Assembly: GCA_963727765.1 (NCBI GenBank)
Contig: CAVSGZ010000013.1
Location: forward strand, 124,001-188,000
Reading direction: 5' to 3'
Source of the DNA: FEN-299 sp963727765
GTDB taxonomy: Bacteria > Acidobacteriota > Vicinamibacteria > Vicinamibacterales > Fen-181
Length of the DNA stretch: 64,000 nucleotides
Both the position numbers and the translations under genes were made by a program. The first letter of the stretch is position 1, and every line of letters starts with the position of its first letter. Below the pieces are notes generated by a model that ran no database searches, was not told where the DNA came from, and saw only the letters and a list, made by a program, of their open reading frames with translations. Below, piece after piece: positions 33,104-45,438 of the stretch.

Positions 33104-34153
33104 GTGCGAGTGGCTGACATCGTTCGATTTCGAGACGGAGACCGCCGCGCGGTCGACCTGCTCTACCGGCGCGTGTTCGGCCACGACGCCGCCAACGCCA
33201 GCCAGCTGCGCTGGCACTGGCAGTACCTCCAGAACCCGACCAACGCTCCCGACGGCCCGCAGATCTGGCTCGCACGCGAAGGCCCGACCGTGATCGGCCA
33301 GTACGCGACGATGCCGGTGCGGCTCGCCGTCAAGGGCGCCGAGATTGCCGGCTCGTGGGGCATGGACGTGATGGTGGCCCCCGAACGGCAGCGCCAGGGG
33401 ATTGGCGAGGCCCTGTTCCGCACCTGGGACCAGAATGTCGGAGCCGCGCTCGGCCTCGGGTTGTCCCCATCCTCACAGGGCGTGTTCCGGAAGATGCGGT
33501 GGCCGAACGTCGGGCCCGTGCCCTGCCTGGTGAAGCCGCTCACGCGCCGTGCGCTTCGCCGTCCGAATTGGCCGACGCCGGTCAACCGGCTGGTGTCCGC
33601 GGTCACCTACCCGTTCATTCGCGTGGTGGCGAGGACCCGACCGCTCGCGGCGCAGGTCGAGCCGATCCGCCATTTCGACGGACGCTTCACAGAGCTGTGG
33701 GCTGAGGTCGCCTCGTCGTTCGGCCTGGCTGTCAGGCGCGACGCGCCCTATCTGAACTGGAAGTACATCGAGCCGCCGCACGTGCGGTATTCGATCGTGG
33801 CGCTCAAGCGGGACGAGACCGTGTGCGGGTACGCCGTGTACCGACACGCGCGGGAGGCCCGGGGCAAGGTCACGATTCTCGTCGATTTCCTCGCCGACCC
33901 CGACGATCGGGTCGGGTTCCTGACGCTGCTGCGCTGGGTCGATCGCGAGGCGCGCGCCGCCGACTCAGACAAGGTCCGCGTCTACTCGATGCACGCCGGT
34001 TTTCGCCGGCTGCTCCGTCGTTCCGGCTATTTCGGGGTGAAGTCCACGGTCGACTTCACGGCGAAGATCAACGCGGTGCCCGTGTCGGCCGATTTCTACG
34101 CCCACACCGACGACTGGCACGTCACGCTTGGTGATTCCGATCAGGATCGCTAG
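33104..34153 (+). CDS. GNAT-family N-acetyltransferase-like protein
   Basis: 349 residues from GTG 33104. The acetyl-CoA loop is visible (MDVMVAPERQRQGIGEALF, about 84-102), with a second, degenerate GNAT-like half later (FGLAVRRDAPYLNWKYIEPP, then the VTILVDFLADPDD region). Double-GNAT proteins of this kind occur in polysaccharide loci. Divergent from the glycosyltransferase gene, so a role in sugar or envelope acetylation is plausible but not shown. Confidence 0.75.
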   Translation: MRVADIVRFRDGDRRAVDLLYRRVFGHDAANASQLRWHWQYLQNPTNAPDGPQIWLAREGPTVIGQYATMPVRLAVKGAEIAGSWGMDVMVAPERQRQGIGEALFRTWDQNVGAALGLGLSPSSQGVFRKMRWPNVGPVPCLVKPLTRRALRRPNWPTPVNRLVSAVTYPFIRVVARTRPLAAQVEPIRHFDGRFTELWAEVASSFGLAVRRDAPYLNWKYIEPPHVRYSIVALKRDETVCGYAVYRHAREARGKVTILVDFLADPDDRVGFLTLLRWVDREARAADSDKVRVYSMHAGFRRLLRRSGYFGVKSTVDFTAKINAVPVSADFYAHTDDWHVTLGDSDQDR

Positions 34154-34187
34154 CCACGCGGCCGACACCGGTGTTTCGGAGGATCAC

Positions 34188-34637
34188 ATGTCGCTGATGG
34201 AGCAACTCACGAAGACGCTGCCCGAAGCCATGAAGGCACACGACCAGGTGCGGCTGGGCACCGTGCGGATGCTCAAGGCCGCCTTGATGAACCGCGAGGT
34301 CGAGCGCGGCCGCGCGCTGACCGATGTCGAGGAACTCCAGGTCGTGTCGATGCTGGTCAAGCAGCGCAAGGACTCGATCGACCAGTTCGCCCGCGGCGGC
34401 CGCCAGGACTTGGTCGACAAGGAGAAGGCCGAACTGGCCATTCTCGAAGCCTACCTGCCGCCGGTCGTCGATGCCGCCGAACTCGAGCGGGTGGCGGCGG
34501 AGGCCGTTGCCGAGACGGGCGCGACTTCGCCCAGGGACATGGGCAAGGTGATGAAGGCGGTGATGGCGAGGCTCGCCGGCGCCCAGGTCGACGGCAAGGC
34601 GGTCAGCGAACTGGTTCGCAGGAAGCTGGGCGGGTGA
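34188..34637 (+). CDS. yqeY: GatB/YqeY-domain protein
   Basis: 149 residues from ATG 34188 (CGGAGG upstream). The YqeY family features are clear: LRMLKAAL-type helix (VRMLKAALMNREVE), MLVKQRKDSIDQF, LEAYLPPVV and GKVMKAVMARLAGAQVDGK. The fold equals the tRNA-binding tail of GatB; its cellular role is unclear. Its stop overlaps the murJ start (GTGA). Confidence 0.92.
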   Translation: MSLMEQLTKTLPEAMKAHDQVRLGTVRMLKAALMNREVERGRALTDVEELQVVSMLVKQRKDSIDQFARGGRQDLVDKEKAELAILEAYLPPVVDAAELERVAAEAVAETGATSPRDMGKVMKAVMARLAGAQVDGKAVSELVRRKLGG

Positions 34638-36262
34638 CGACGCGCGCCGTGCCCGACCGTGAACACCCTCATCGGAGCGGAGCCCACCTGATTCGGTCGG
34701 CCGGGGTCGTGGGTCTCGCCACGATGTCCAGCCGAATTCTCGGCCTCGTCCGCGACCTCGTGCTGGCCCACGTGTTCGGCGCCAGCGACGAGATGGACGC
34801 CTACACGGTCGCCTTTCGGTTCCCCAATCTCCTGCGAGATCTGTTCGCCGAAGGCGCGATGAGCGCCGCCTTCGTCCCCACCTTCACGCGGGTACTCACC
34901 GTCGAGGGCCGGGCGGCGGCCTGGCGGCTGGGCAATCTGGTGATCACGGCGCTGCTGCTCGCCACCGGCGCGATCGCCCTGCTTGGCATCGCGTTCGCCT
35001 GGCCGCTGGTGGGCTTCGCAGCGGCGCGTTACGGGAGCGTGCCCGGCAAGCTCGCGCTCACCGTCACGCTGGCGAGGGTGATGTTCCCCTTCCTCACGCT
35101 CATCGCGATTGCGGTGGGGCTGATGGGGATGCAGAACTCGCTGCGCCGCTTCTTCGTCCCCGCTTTTTCGCCGGCGATGTTCAACATCGGCACGCTGGCC
35201 ACGATGGCCGTGCTGATCCCGGTATTCCGGGCGCAGGGAGTCCGTCCGATCTTCGCCGTGGCGATCGGCACGCTGGTTGGCGGGATCGGACAGGCGGCGA
35301 TCCAGTGGCCGGGCCTGCGGCGCGAGGGGTTTCACTTCCGGCCGCTCGTCGACTGGCGCGACTCGGGGCTGCGCGAGGTCCTGACGCTGATGGGACCCGG
35401 CACCATGGCGCTCGCCGCCGTGCAGATCAACATCATGGTCAACACGATGCTGGCGACCAGCCAGGGCGAAGGCGCCGCATCGTGCCTGAATTTCGCCTTC
35501 CGGGTGATGTACCTGCCGATCGGGATCTTCGGCCTGTCGGTCGCCACGGCCGCCATCCCAGCGCTCTCCCACGACGCGGCGCGCAACGATCCGCACGGTC
35601 TGCGGGCCACCTTCTCGGGCGCTCTGCGCATGATGCTGGTGCTGAACCTGCCGGCAGCGGTGGGGTTGATGGTGCTCGCGACGCCGATCGTCGCCCTGCT
35701 GTTCGAGCATGGGTCGTTCACGGCGGCTGCGGCCAAGGGCACCGCTGCCGCCCTCATCTGCTATGCGCCCGGCCTGCTCGGCTACTCGACCGTCAAGCTG
35801 GTCGCCCCGACCTTCTACGCGCTCAGGGACAGTCGCACGCCGGCCGCTGTTGGCGCGCTGTCGGTGACCGTGAACGTCGTCCTGAGCCTGCTGCTCGTGA
35901 GGGTGCTCGGGTTCCCGGGACTCGCCCTCGGCACGGCGCTCTCCTCGATCGTCAACGCCGCCACGCTGTTGTGGCTGCTGCGGCGCCGGATGGGATCGAT
36001 CGACGGCCGCCGCGTCCTGCTGGCGGCCGGGAAGACGACGCTTGCGGCCCTGGCCATGGCGGCGGCAGCCTGGGCGGGCGAGCGTTCGGCGGAGATCCTG
36101 CTTCCGGGATCCTCGACGTTCGCCAAACTCGTCCACGTCGCCACCGGCGTCGGCCTGGGCCTGGCCGTGCTCGCCGCGGCGGCGCGCGCGCTGCGGATCG
36201 CTGAATTCGAGGAGGCGCTGCACGCCGTCAGGAGCCGGTTCTTCTCGCCGAAGACCGCGTGA
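34634..36262 (+). CDS. murJ: Lipid II flippase MurJ (MviN)
   Basis: 542 residues from GTG 34634, overlapping yqeY. About 14 TM segments of the MOP superfamily, with the start SAGVVGLATMSSRILGLVRD, the loop FRFPNLLRDLFAEGAMSAAFVP and the Arg residues of the first helices as in MurJ. It flips lipid II to the periplasm. It is outside the dcw cluster but only 8 kb away. Confidence 0.95.
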   Translation: MTTRAVPDREHPHRSGAHLIRSAGVVGLATMSSRILGLVRDLVLAHVFGASDEMDAYTVAFRFPNLLRDLFAEGAMSAAFVPTFTRVLTVEGRAAAWRLGNLVITALLLATGAIALLGIAFAWPLVGFAAARYGSVPGKLALTVTLARVMFPFLTLIAIAVGLMGMQNSLRRFFVPAFSPAMFNIGTLATMAVLIPVFRAQGVRPIFAVAIGTLVGGIGQAAIQWPGLRREGFHFRPLVDWRDSGLREVLTLMGPGTMALAAVQINIMVNTMLATSQGEGAASCLNFAFRVMYLPIGIFGLSVATAAIPALSHDAARNDPHGLRATFSGALRMMLVLNLPAAVGLMVLATPIVALLFEHGSFTAAAAKGTAAALICYAPGLLGYSTVKLVAPTFYALRDSRTPAAVGALSVTVNVVLSLLLVRVLGFPGLALGTALSSIVNAATLLWLLRRRMGSIDGRRVLLAAGKTTLAALAMAAAAWAGERSAEILLPGSSTFAKLVHVATGVGLGLAVLAAAARALRIAEFEEALHAVRSRFFSPKTA

Positions 36263-36311
36263 CGACTGTGGTACGATCCCTCGTGGACCCCTTCGAGATC
36301 AGCTGCCGACG

Positions 36312-37058
36312 ATGCCCTACTACCCAGATTCACGGCGCACGGTGATGTACCGCTTTGGCCCCGGGCCGATGACGCCCGCGGTCAAGCTGCTGCTGTGGGC
36401 GAACATCGGGATGTTCGTCGTGTCGTGGCTGGCGCCGGACATCGTGCTGCTTCTTGGGCTGCAGCCGTACGCCGTGATCTTCCAGCTGCGCCTCTGGCAG
36501 CCGCTGACCTACATGTTCCTGCACGCCGGCGTCGCCCATATCCTGTTCAACATGCTGGCGCTCTGGATGTTCGGCGTCGATCTCGAGCGGCTGTGGGGAC
36601 GCGACTTCTTCCTCAAGTACTACTTTATCGCCGGCGTCGGCGCCGCGGCGACGACGATCCTGCTCTCCCTGCTTCCCGGTCCGCTCGGCGCGACGATGTG
36701 GATGTCGCTCACCGTTGGCGCGTCCGGCGCGATCTACGGTTTGCTGGTCGCCTACGCGCTCCACTTTCCCGACCGCCCGATCTACGTCTGGGCGCTGTTC
36801 CCCATTCCCGCGCGGGTCTTCGTGCTGATCATGGGCGCGATCGCGTTCATGTCGTCGGTCGGCGGCGATCAGGGCGGCGTGGCGAACACCGCTCACCTCG
36901 GCGGCCTCGTTGTTGGCTACGTCTACCTGAAGACGCGTGGCGGAGGTCCGCTGGCGGAGATGAAATACCGCTACGTCAAGTGGCGGATGAACCGGCTTCG
37001 CCGGCGGTTCGGGGTCCACGACGGGGGGCGGCACGACTGGGACCGCCGCGTACACTGA
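36312..37058 (+). CDS. Rhomboid-family intramembrane serine protease
   Basis: 248 residues, six or seven TM segments. The catalytic serine is Ser138 in VGASGAIYG and the partner is His195 in NTAHLGGL; HAGVAHILFNMLALWMFG (71-88) is the conserved second helix. A basic cytoplasmic tail (KYRYVKWRMNRLRRRF) follows. It cleaves TM segments of membrane proteins; the substrate is unknown. Confidence 0.92.
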   Translation: MPYYPDSRRTVMYRFGPGPMTPAVKLLLWANIGMFVVSWLAPDIVLLLGLQPYAVIFQLRLWQPLTYMFLHAGVAHILFNMLALWMFGVDLERLWGRDFFLKYYFIAGVGAAATTILLSLLPGPLGATMWMSLTVGASGAIYGLLVAYALHFPDRPIYVWALFPIPARVFVLIMGAIAFMSSVGGDQGGVANTAHLGGLVVGYVYLKTRGGGPLAEMKYRYVKWRMNRLRRRFGVHDGGRHDWDRRVH

Positions 37059-37079
37059 CGCGAACGCGGCGGGTATAAT
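37051..37079 (+). promoter_or_regulatory. Possible promoter of the E1 dehydrogenase gene
   Basis: A perfect TATAAT at 37074-37079 lies 48 bp before the ATG at 37127. At the 17-bp spacing the -35 position reads TACACT (37051-37056), which is weak. The element overlaps the rhomboid stop. Confidence 0.5.
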
Positions 37080-37126
37080 CAACTCTCTCGATTTTTCAGC
37101 TGGTTTCTGGCCCGAACGGATCGCGC

Positions 37127-39244
<2,118 letters not shown>

Positions 39245-39256
39245 CGCGCGGTGTCA

Positions 39257-40198
39257 CTACTCTTCGGCCGGCAGGCTGGCGGGCTCGGTCGACGCCATGC
39301 GGGTGACACCAACGCCGATCAGGATCGCGACCGCGCCTACGACTTCCCTGGGTCCCAGGCGGTCGCCCAGGAACAGGACGCCGGTCGTCAGCGCCAGAAT
39401 CGGCGTGAGGTTCGAGTACATCGCGGTCCGGACGTTCCCGATGCGCTGGATCGAGGTGTGCCAGATGAGGTACGCGACAAACAGCGCGAACACGGCCGAG
39501 GCGATCAGCGCCAGCCACGCCACCGCCGACACGCGCCCCCAGTCCAGCGCCGCGAGCGACGGGTAGCCGAAAGGCAGGAACATCAGCGTCCCCAGCGCCA
39601 TGGTGTACCCGGTCATCGCCAGCGGCGAGTGTCGCCGCATCAGCGCGCGCGACCAGACGACGTAGACGGCCCAGCAAACGACGGCCCCGAGCGTCACGAG
39701 GTCGCCGACCAGCGAATCCCTCGACACGCCGGCCCCCGCTCCAACCACCAGGTAAATGCCCGCGAGTGACAGCGCCGCCCCCGCCCAGTAGCCTTTCGAA
39801 ACGCGCTCCTGCCCCATGGCCGCTGCGAGCGCGGTGACGACGACGGGCGAGCAGCCGATGATGAGCGAGCTGTTGGCGACGGTGGTCAGCGCGAGGCCGC
39901 CGATGAACCCGAGTTGGTAGAGGAAATGGCCGGTCGCTCCGAGCGCCACCAGCGCCATCCAGTCACGGGCCGGGATGGTCCGTGCCGACGGAAAGAGCCG
40001 GCGATCAGGCGGGCGGCTGCTGCCTTCGGCCGGCTTCGCACGCTCGAATGCCAGCACCGCGAGGAACAGGAGCGACGCGATGGCGAGCCGCAGCGCGTTG
40101 AAGCCAAGATACGGGATCTCCCTCAGCGCGATCTTGATGATGGCGTAGTTGAGGCCCCAGATGAGGGTGCACACGAGCACCAGGAGGTCGATCCGCAC
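39257..40198 (-). CDS. EamA/DMT-family transporter
   Basis: 313 residues from GTG 40198, ten TM segments in two EamA repeats (about 5-135 and 150-290; CTLIWGLNYAIIKIAL and AVVCWAVYVVWSRALM begin each). These export or take up small metabolites; specificity cannot be read. It ends 13 bp from the convergent dehydrogenase gene. It lies in the same direction as the atp genes but beyond a strong hairpin. Confidence 0.88.
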   Translation of the reverse strand: MRIDLLVLVCTLIWGLNYAIIKIALREIPYLGFNALRLAIASLLFLAVLAFERAKPAEGSSRPPDRRLFPSARTIPARDWMALVALGATGHFLYQLGFIGGLALTTVANSSLIIGCSPVVVTALAAAMGQERVSKGYWAGAALSLAGIYLVVGAGAGVSRDSLVGDLVTLGAVVCWAVYVVWSRALMRRHSPLAMTGYTMALGTLMFLPFGYPSLAALDWGRVSAVAWLALIASAVFALFVAYLIWHTSIQRIGNVRTAMYSNLTPILALTTGVLFLGDRLGPREVVGAVAILIGVGVTRMASTEPASLPAEE

Positions 40199-40226
40199 GG
40201 AAAATCGTGGCGGGAAGAAGAGCGGC

Positions 40227-40267
40227 CCGGCAGGAGAAGCGACGCTGTCGCGCCACGCTCCTGCCGG
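40227..40267 (-). terminator. Hairpin after atpE
   Basis: CCGGCAGGAG and CTCCTGCCGG pair perfectly over a 21-base loop, 23 bp past the atpE stop. A short pyrimidine stretch follows on the minus strand. Probable end of the nuo/atp transcript. Confidence 0.55.
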
Positions 40268-40289
40268 ACAAAGCGGCCCGCGATCCGTT

Positions 40290-40628
40290 CTAGACCGGGA
40301 ACGGCTTCACGAAGAACAGGATCAGCGCGACCAGCAGCACGTAGATGACCAACGACTCGATCAGCACGAGGCCCAGGATCAGCGCGAACCGGATGTCGCC
40401 CGTCGCGGCCGGGTTGCGCGCCGTCGCCTCGGCCGCGGCCGCCAGGCCCCTCGACTGGCCAAGCGCGCCGAACGCCGCCGCGATCGCCAGGGCGAACCCG
40501 GCCGTGATGATCGACCACTTGGCGACTTCACCGCCACCCGCCGGGGAGGTGCCCTGGGCGAAGAGCGGCGCCACCAGCCCCGCGGCCACGAACAACACCG
40601 TCAGCGACAACATCAGCGATTTGCGCAC
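40290..40628 (-). CDS. atpE: F-type ATP synthase subunit c with signal-like N-terminal extension
   Basis: 112 residues from GTG 40628, chosen for GGAGGAGG at the right distance. The core is the usual helical hairpin: GALGQSRGLAAAAEATARNP loop and VLIESLVIY with the ion-carrying Glu. About 30 extra N-terminal residues form a signal-peptide-like segment (LSLTVLFVAAGLVAPLFAQG). Gln in helix 1 with Glu-Ser and Tyr in helix 2 are positions also used for Na+ binding in some c-rings. No atpF (subunit b) or F1 gene follows. Confidence 0.93.
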   Translation of the reverse strand: MRKSLMLSLTVLFVAAGLVAPLFAQGTSPAGGGEVAKWSIITAGFALAIAAAFGALGQSRGLAAAAEATARNPAATGDIRFALILGLVLIESLVIYVLLVALILFFVKPFPV

Positions 40629-40724
40629 GATTAACGCCTCCTCCGAGATTTCGGCAAGGCCGCGGCCTTGCGGTTGCACACCAGACCTGCGCGGGGACCC
40701 TCGCCCCGCCTTGCTGCTGCCCTG

Positions 40725-41537
40725 TCAGGCCGCCTGAGCCTCCGCCGCCGCATGCGCGTCGCCGTGCGACTCGTGCCCATCCGGCCCGTGGTCCACCACG
40801 ACGGCGCCCGCCAGGTAGATCGTCGTCAGCATCGCGAAGATGTAGGCCTGCAGCACCGCCGTGACGATGCCGAGGACCATCATCGGCAGCGGCACCACGA
40901 ACGGTACGAGGCTGGCCAGGATGATGATGACCAGGTCCTCGCCGAAGATGTTGCCGAACAACCGGACCGAGAGCGACAGGATGCGCGAGAAGTGGCTGAT
41001 GATCTCGATCGGGAGATAGATCGGCGCGATCCAGATGGGCGCTCCCGGCGGCGCCAGGAAGTGCTTCAGGTACCCGAGGATCCCTTGCTCCTTGAAGCCC
41101 TGGAACTGGTAGTACACGAAGACTGTCAGTGCGCAGCCGAGCGTCACGTTGAAATTGCTCGTTGGCGACTTCAGACCCGGCACCAGCCCCATCAGGTTCC
41201 CGAGCAGGATGAAGATGAAGATGGCGCCCACCAGCGGCAGGTAGTTCCGGCCCTTGGGACCCACGTAGTCGTCCAGCATCCCGTGGAGGAACGAGAGCGC
41301 CTCTTCGAGGGCCAGCTGCAGCCGGCCCGGGTTGTCCACGCTCAGCCGCGAGCGGATGAACAGGCACAGGACCGACACGCCGAGCAGGATCAGCAGCGAC
41401 ATCACGATGAAGTCGGGGATGACATCCTGCCCCGGCTTGAACGTGAATCCGAACGGGCGCAGCGCCGCCGCGACGGCCGATCCGAAGACGGCGTTGAAGA
41501 GCTGCACGACCCAGAGCGAATGCTCGAGCTTCTCCAT
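40725..41537 (-). CDS. atpB: F-type ATP synthase subunit a
   Basis: 270 residues, five to six TM segments. SVRLFGNIFGEDLV carries the essential Arg of helix 5, and LQAYIFAMLTTIYL is the last helix. The C-terminus is unusual: His/Asp/Ala-rich (DHGPDGHESHGDAH). It starts four bases after atpI stops. Confidence 0.95.
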   Translation of the reverse strand: MEKLEHSLWVVQLFNAVFGSAVAAALRPFGFTFKPGQDVIPDFIVMSLLILLGVSVLCLFIRSRLSVDNPGRLQLALEEALSFLHGMLDDYVGPKGRNYLPLVGAIFIFILLGNLMGLVPGLKSPTSNFNVTLGCALTVFVYYQFQGFKEQGILGYLKHFLAPPGAPIWIAPIYLPIEIISHFSRILSLSVRLFGNIFGEDLVIIILASLVPFVVPLPMMVLGIVTAVLQAYIFAMLTTIYLAGAVVVDHGPDGHESHGDAHAAAEAQAA

Positions 41538-41541
41538 GCTG

Positions 41542-42018
41542 TTACGGATGTCCGCGGCGAGACGACACCACGGACGAGCGCACCACGTACACCGCCGCCG
41601 CCACGAAAGGTGACGTCGCGCCGACCAGAAGGCCGACCGGGTGCACGCGGAAACATGACAGCATAACGTACGCCCCGACGGCCAGTAAAGCGTACCTTCC
41701 GAAGAACTTCAGGGCCATCCAGGCGCGGCTGGCGACCGGAAACACGGGCTCTGGCCGCACGTGTTCGCCACCCTCCGTCGCCACGTCAGCCCCGGCCTGG
41801 CGCCCCACCCTGGAGGCGGCGTCCAGCACCGCGTTCACGCCCCCCTTGATCGCCCAGTACGAGAGCGCCGTCAGTGCGCCGCCCGCCAGAACGCCGGCCG
41901 CGCCGTCGGCCCTGCCCCGCTCGACGACCAGCGCGGCCGCTGCCATTACCACGCAGGCCACGATGCCGTCGCGCTCGAACCGCTTGAGGAGCCGGCTGGC
42001 TTCGTCGTCCGGTTTCAC
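41542..42018 (-). CDS. atpI: ATP synthase subunit I (AtpI-like)
   Basis: 158 residues with four hydrophobic segments (about 18-34, 42-60, 101-122 and 126-145). Size, topology and position directly before atpB and after atpZ identify it as the ATP_synt_I family, which assists assembly of the c-ring; sequence conservation is low. The start overlaps the atpZ stop (ATGA). Confidence 0.8.
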   Translation of the reverse strand: MKPDDEASRLLKRFERDGIVACVVMAAAALVVERGRADGAAGVLAGGALTALSYWAIKGGVNAVLDAASRVGRQAGADVATEGGEHVRPEPVFPVASRAWMALKFFGRYALLAVGAYVMLSCFRVHPVGLLVGATSPFVAAAVYVVRSSVVSSRRGHP

Positions 42019-42242
42019 CGCTTCTCGTCCCGGCTCACGGCGTTCGCCGTCCGGACGACGTTGACGATGCCGGCCGCGACGCCGATGAAGAAGAACACGA
42101 TGGTGAAGAGCGGCGTGGTGCCGAGCCAGCGGTCGAGGACGTAGCCGACGAAGAAGCCGATGGCCACCGCCAGGACGAACGCGATCCCCACCGCGCTCAG
42201 GGCGCCGAGAGAGCCGAAGGAGGACTTGTCGGGACTGGCCAT
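42015..42242 (-). CDS. atpZ: AtpZ/AtpI-family small membrane protein
   Basis: 75 residues with two TM segments; FVGYVLDRWLGTTPLFTIVFF contains the conserved Gly/Asp pattern of the AtpZ family (GxxxG...D...G...P). Together with AtpI it is thought to handle Mg2+/Ca2+ or help c-ring assembly. It begins 32 bp after nuoN, past a REP-like hairpin. Confidence 0.85.
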   Translation of the reverse strand: MASPDKSSFGSLGALSAVGIAFVLAVAIGFFVGYVLDRWLGTTPLFTIVFFFIGVAAGIVNVVRTANAVSRDEKR

Positions 42243-42250
42243 GTTCTGCC

Positions 42251-42272
42251 GCGCAGGGCTTCAGCCCTGCGC
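42251..42272. repeat. REP-like palindrome between nuoN and atpZ
   Basis: GCGCAGGGC and GCCCTGCGC pair perfectly over a TTCA loop. Palindromes built on GCAGGGCTTCAGCCCTGC are a common dispersed type in GC-rich genomes. It may stabilise the nuo mRNA end or mark the border between the nuo and atp parts. Confidence 0.6.
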
Positions 42273-42274
42273 CC

Positions 42275-43755
<1,481 letters not shown>

Positions 43756-43759
<4 letters not shown>

Positions 43760-45432
43760 CGTCCTCCCGTCGCCTTGGCGGGCGCGGCTGCGGGCTCAGT
43801 CTTCGTCGGCGCATCAGCCGGCACCGTCCCGGACACCGCTCCGCCGGGAGCCGCGGCCTCGTCGGGGCCGCAGGTCGCCGTCTGCCACTTCGACGCGGGC
43901 GTCTTCTGGTCGCAGTCGGCCGGCTTGACCGTCGCCGTCTGCGGCAGGTACTGCGGGCTCACCCGGGCGATGACCCGGTCCACCGAGGTGTTCAGCCGGT
44001 TCAGGAAGGGGGTTGGATAGATGCCAATCCACACCGCCATGATGATGAGCGGCACGAACGTCATCACCTCCCGGAAGTTCAGGTCGAGCAGCGTCTCGTT
44101 CTTCGGGTTCTCGATCTTGCCGAACATCGTCCGCTGGTAGAGCCACAGCATGTACGCCGCGCCCAGGACGATGCCGCTCGCGGCCACGGCCGCCCACAGG
44201 CGGTTGACCGTGAAGATCCCCTGGAGGATCAGGAACTCGCCGATGAAGCCGTTGAGCGAGGGCAGGCCGATCGACGAGAGCATCATCACGCCGAAGATCG
44301 CCGCGTAGATCGGCATCACCTTCGAGAGCCCGCCGTATTCCGAGATCTGCCGCGTGTGCCGTCGCTCGTAGACAATGCCGACAATCAAGAAGAGGGCGCC
44401 GGTCGAAATCCCGTGGTTGATCTGCTGGATGATGCTGCCCTTGATGCCGACCGGGTTGAGGGCGAACATCCCCAGCATCACCAGCGCCATGTGGCTGACC
44501 GAGGAGTAGGCGACCAGCCGCTTCCAGTCGCGCTGCGCCATCGCGACCAGCGCGCCGTAGATGACGCCGACGATCGACAACCCGGCGACCATCGGCACGA
44601 ACGTGCGGCTGGCGTCGGGCAGGATCGGCAGGCTGAAGCGGATGAACCCGTACGTCCCCATCTTCAGGAGGACGGCGGCCAGGATGACCGACCCGGCCGT
44701 CGGCGCGTCGGTGTGGGCGTCGGGCAGCCAGGTGTGGAACGGGAACATCGGCACCTTGATCGCGAAGCCCAGGAAGAAGGCCAGGAACACCCACCACTGC
44801 AGGCTGGTGTCGAAGCCGTGCGTCTGGAACTGCACGATGCTGAAGGTGTGCTGGCCGGTCTGCGGGTCGGTGTAGTTGTAATAGAGCGCGAGGATGCCGA
44901 GCAGCATCACGACGCTGCCGACCAGGGTGTAGAGGAAGAACTTGATGGCCGAGTAGAGCCGGCGGTCGCTGCCCCAGATGCCGATCAGGAAGTACATCGG
45001 GACCAGCATCACCTCCCAGAACAGGAAGAACAGGAGGAAGTCGAGCGAGACGAACGCGCCCAGCATGCCCGCCTGGAGGATGAGCAGGAAGATGTAGTAC
45101 TCCTTCACCCGCTCCTTGATCGCCGTCCACGACGACAGGACCGCGATCGTGCCCATCAGCGTCGTCAGCAGGATCAGCAGGACGGCGAAGCCGTCCACGC
45201 CGAGGTGGTACTCGGCGCCGATGGCCGGGATCCACGGCGCGCGCTCCTGGAACTGATACGCCGGGTTCGTGTAGTCGTAGTAGAACCAGAGCGGCAGCGA
45301 CACCACGAAGCCCGCGAACGCGAACAGGTTCGCGATCCAGCGGATGGCGTTCTCGCTGCGCTTGTTCACGAACATCAGCACCGCGGCGCCGACCAGCGGC
45401 GTGAACAGGATCAACGACAGCAGATGATTCAT
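43756..45432 (-). CDS. nuoM: NADH-quinone oxidoreductase subunit M, with a C-terminal extension
   Basis: 558 residues, 14 TM segments. LFFLFWEVMLVPMYFLIG carries the key Glu and GSVILAAVLLKMGTYGF the Lys. After the last helix comes an extension of about 60 residues with two Cys (PADCDQ, TATCGPDE) and an Ala/Pro/Thr-rich end, not found in typical NuoM. It begins seven bases after nuoL. Confidence 0.95.
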
Positions 45433-45438
45433 AGCTCG

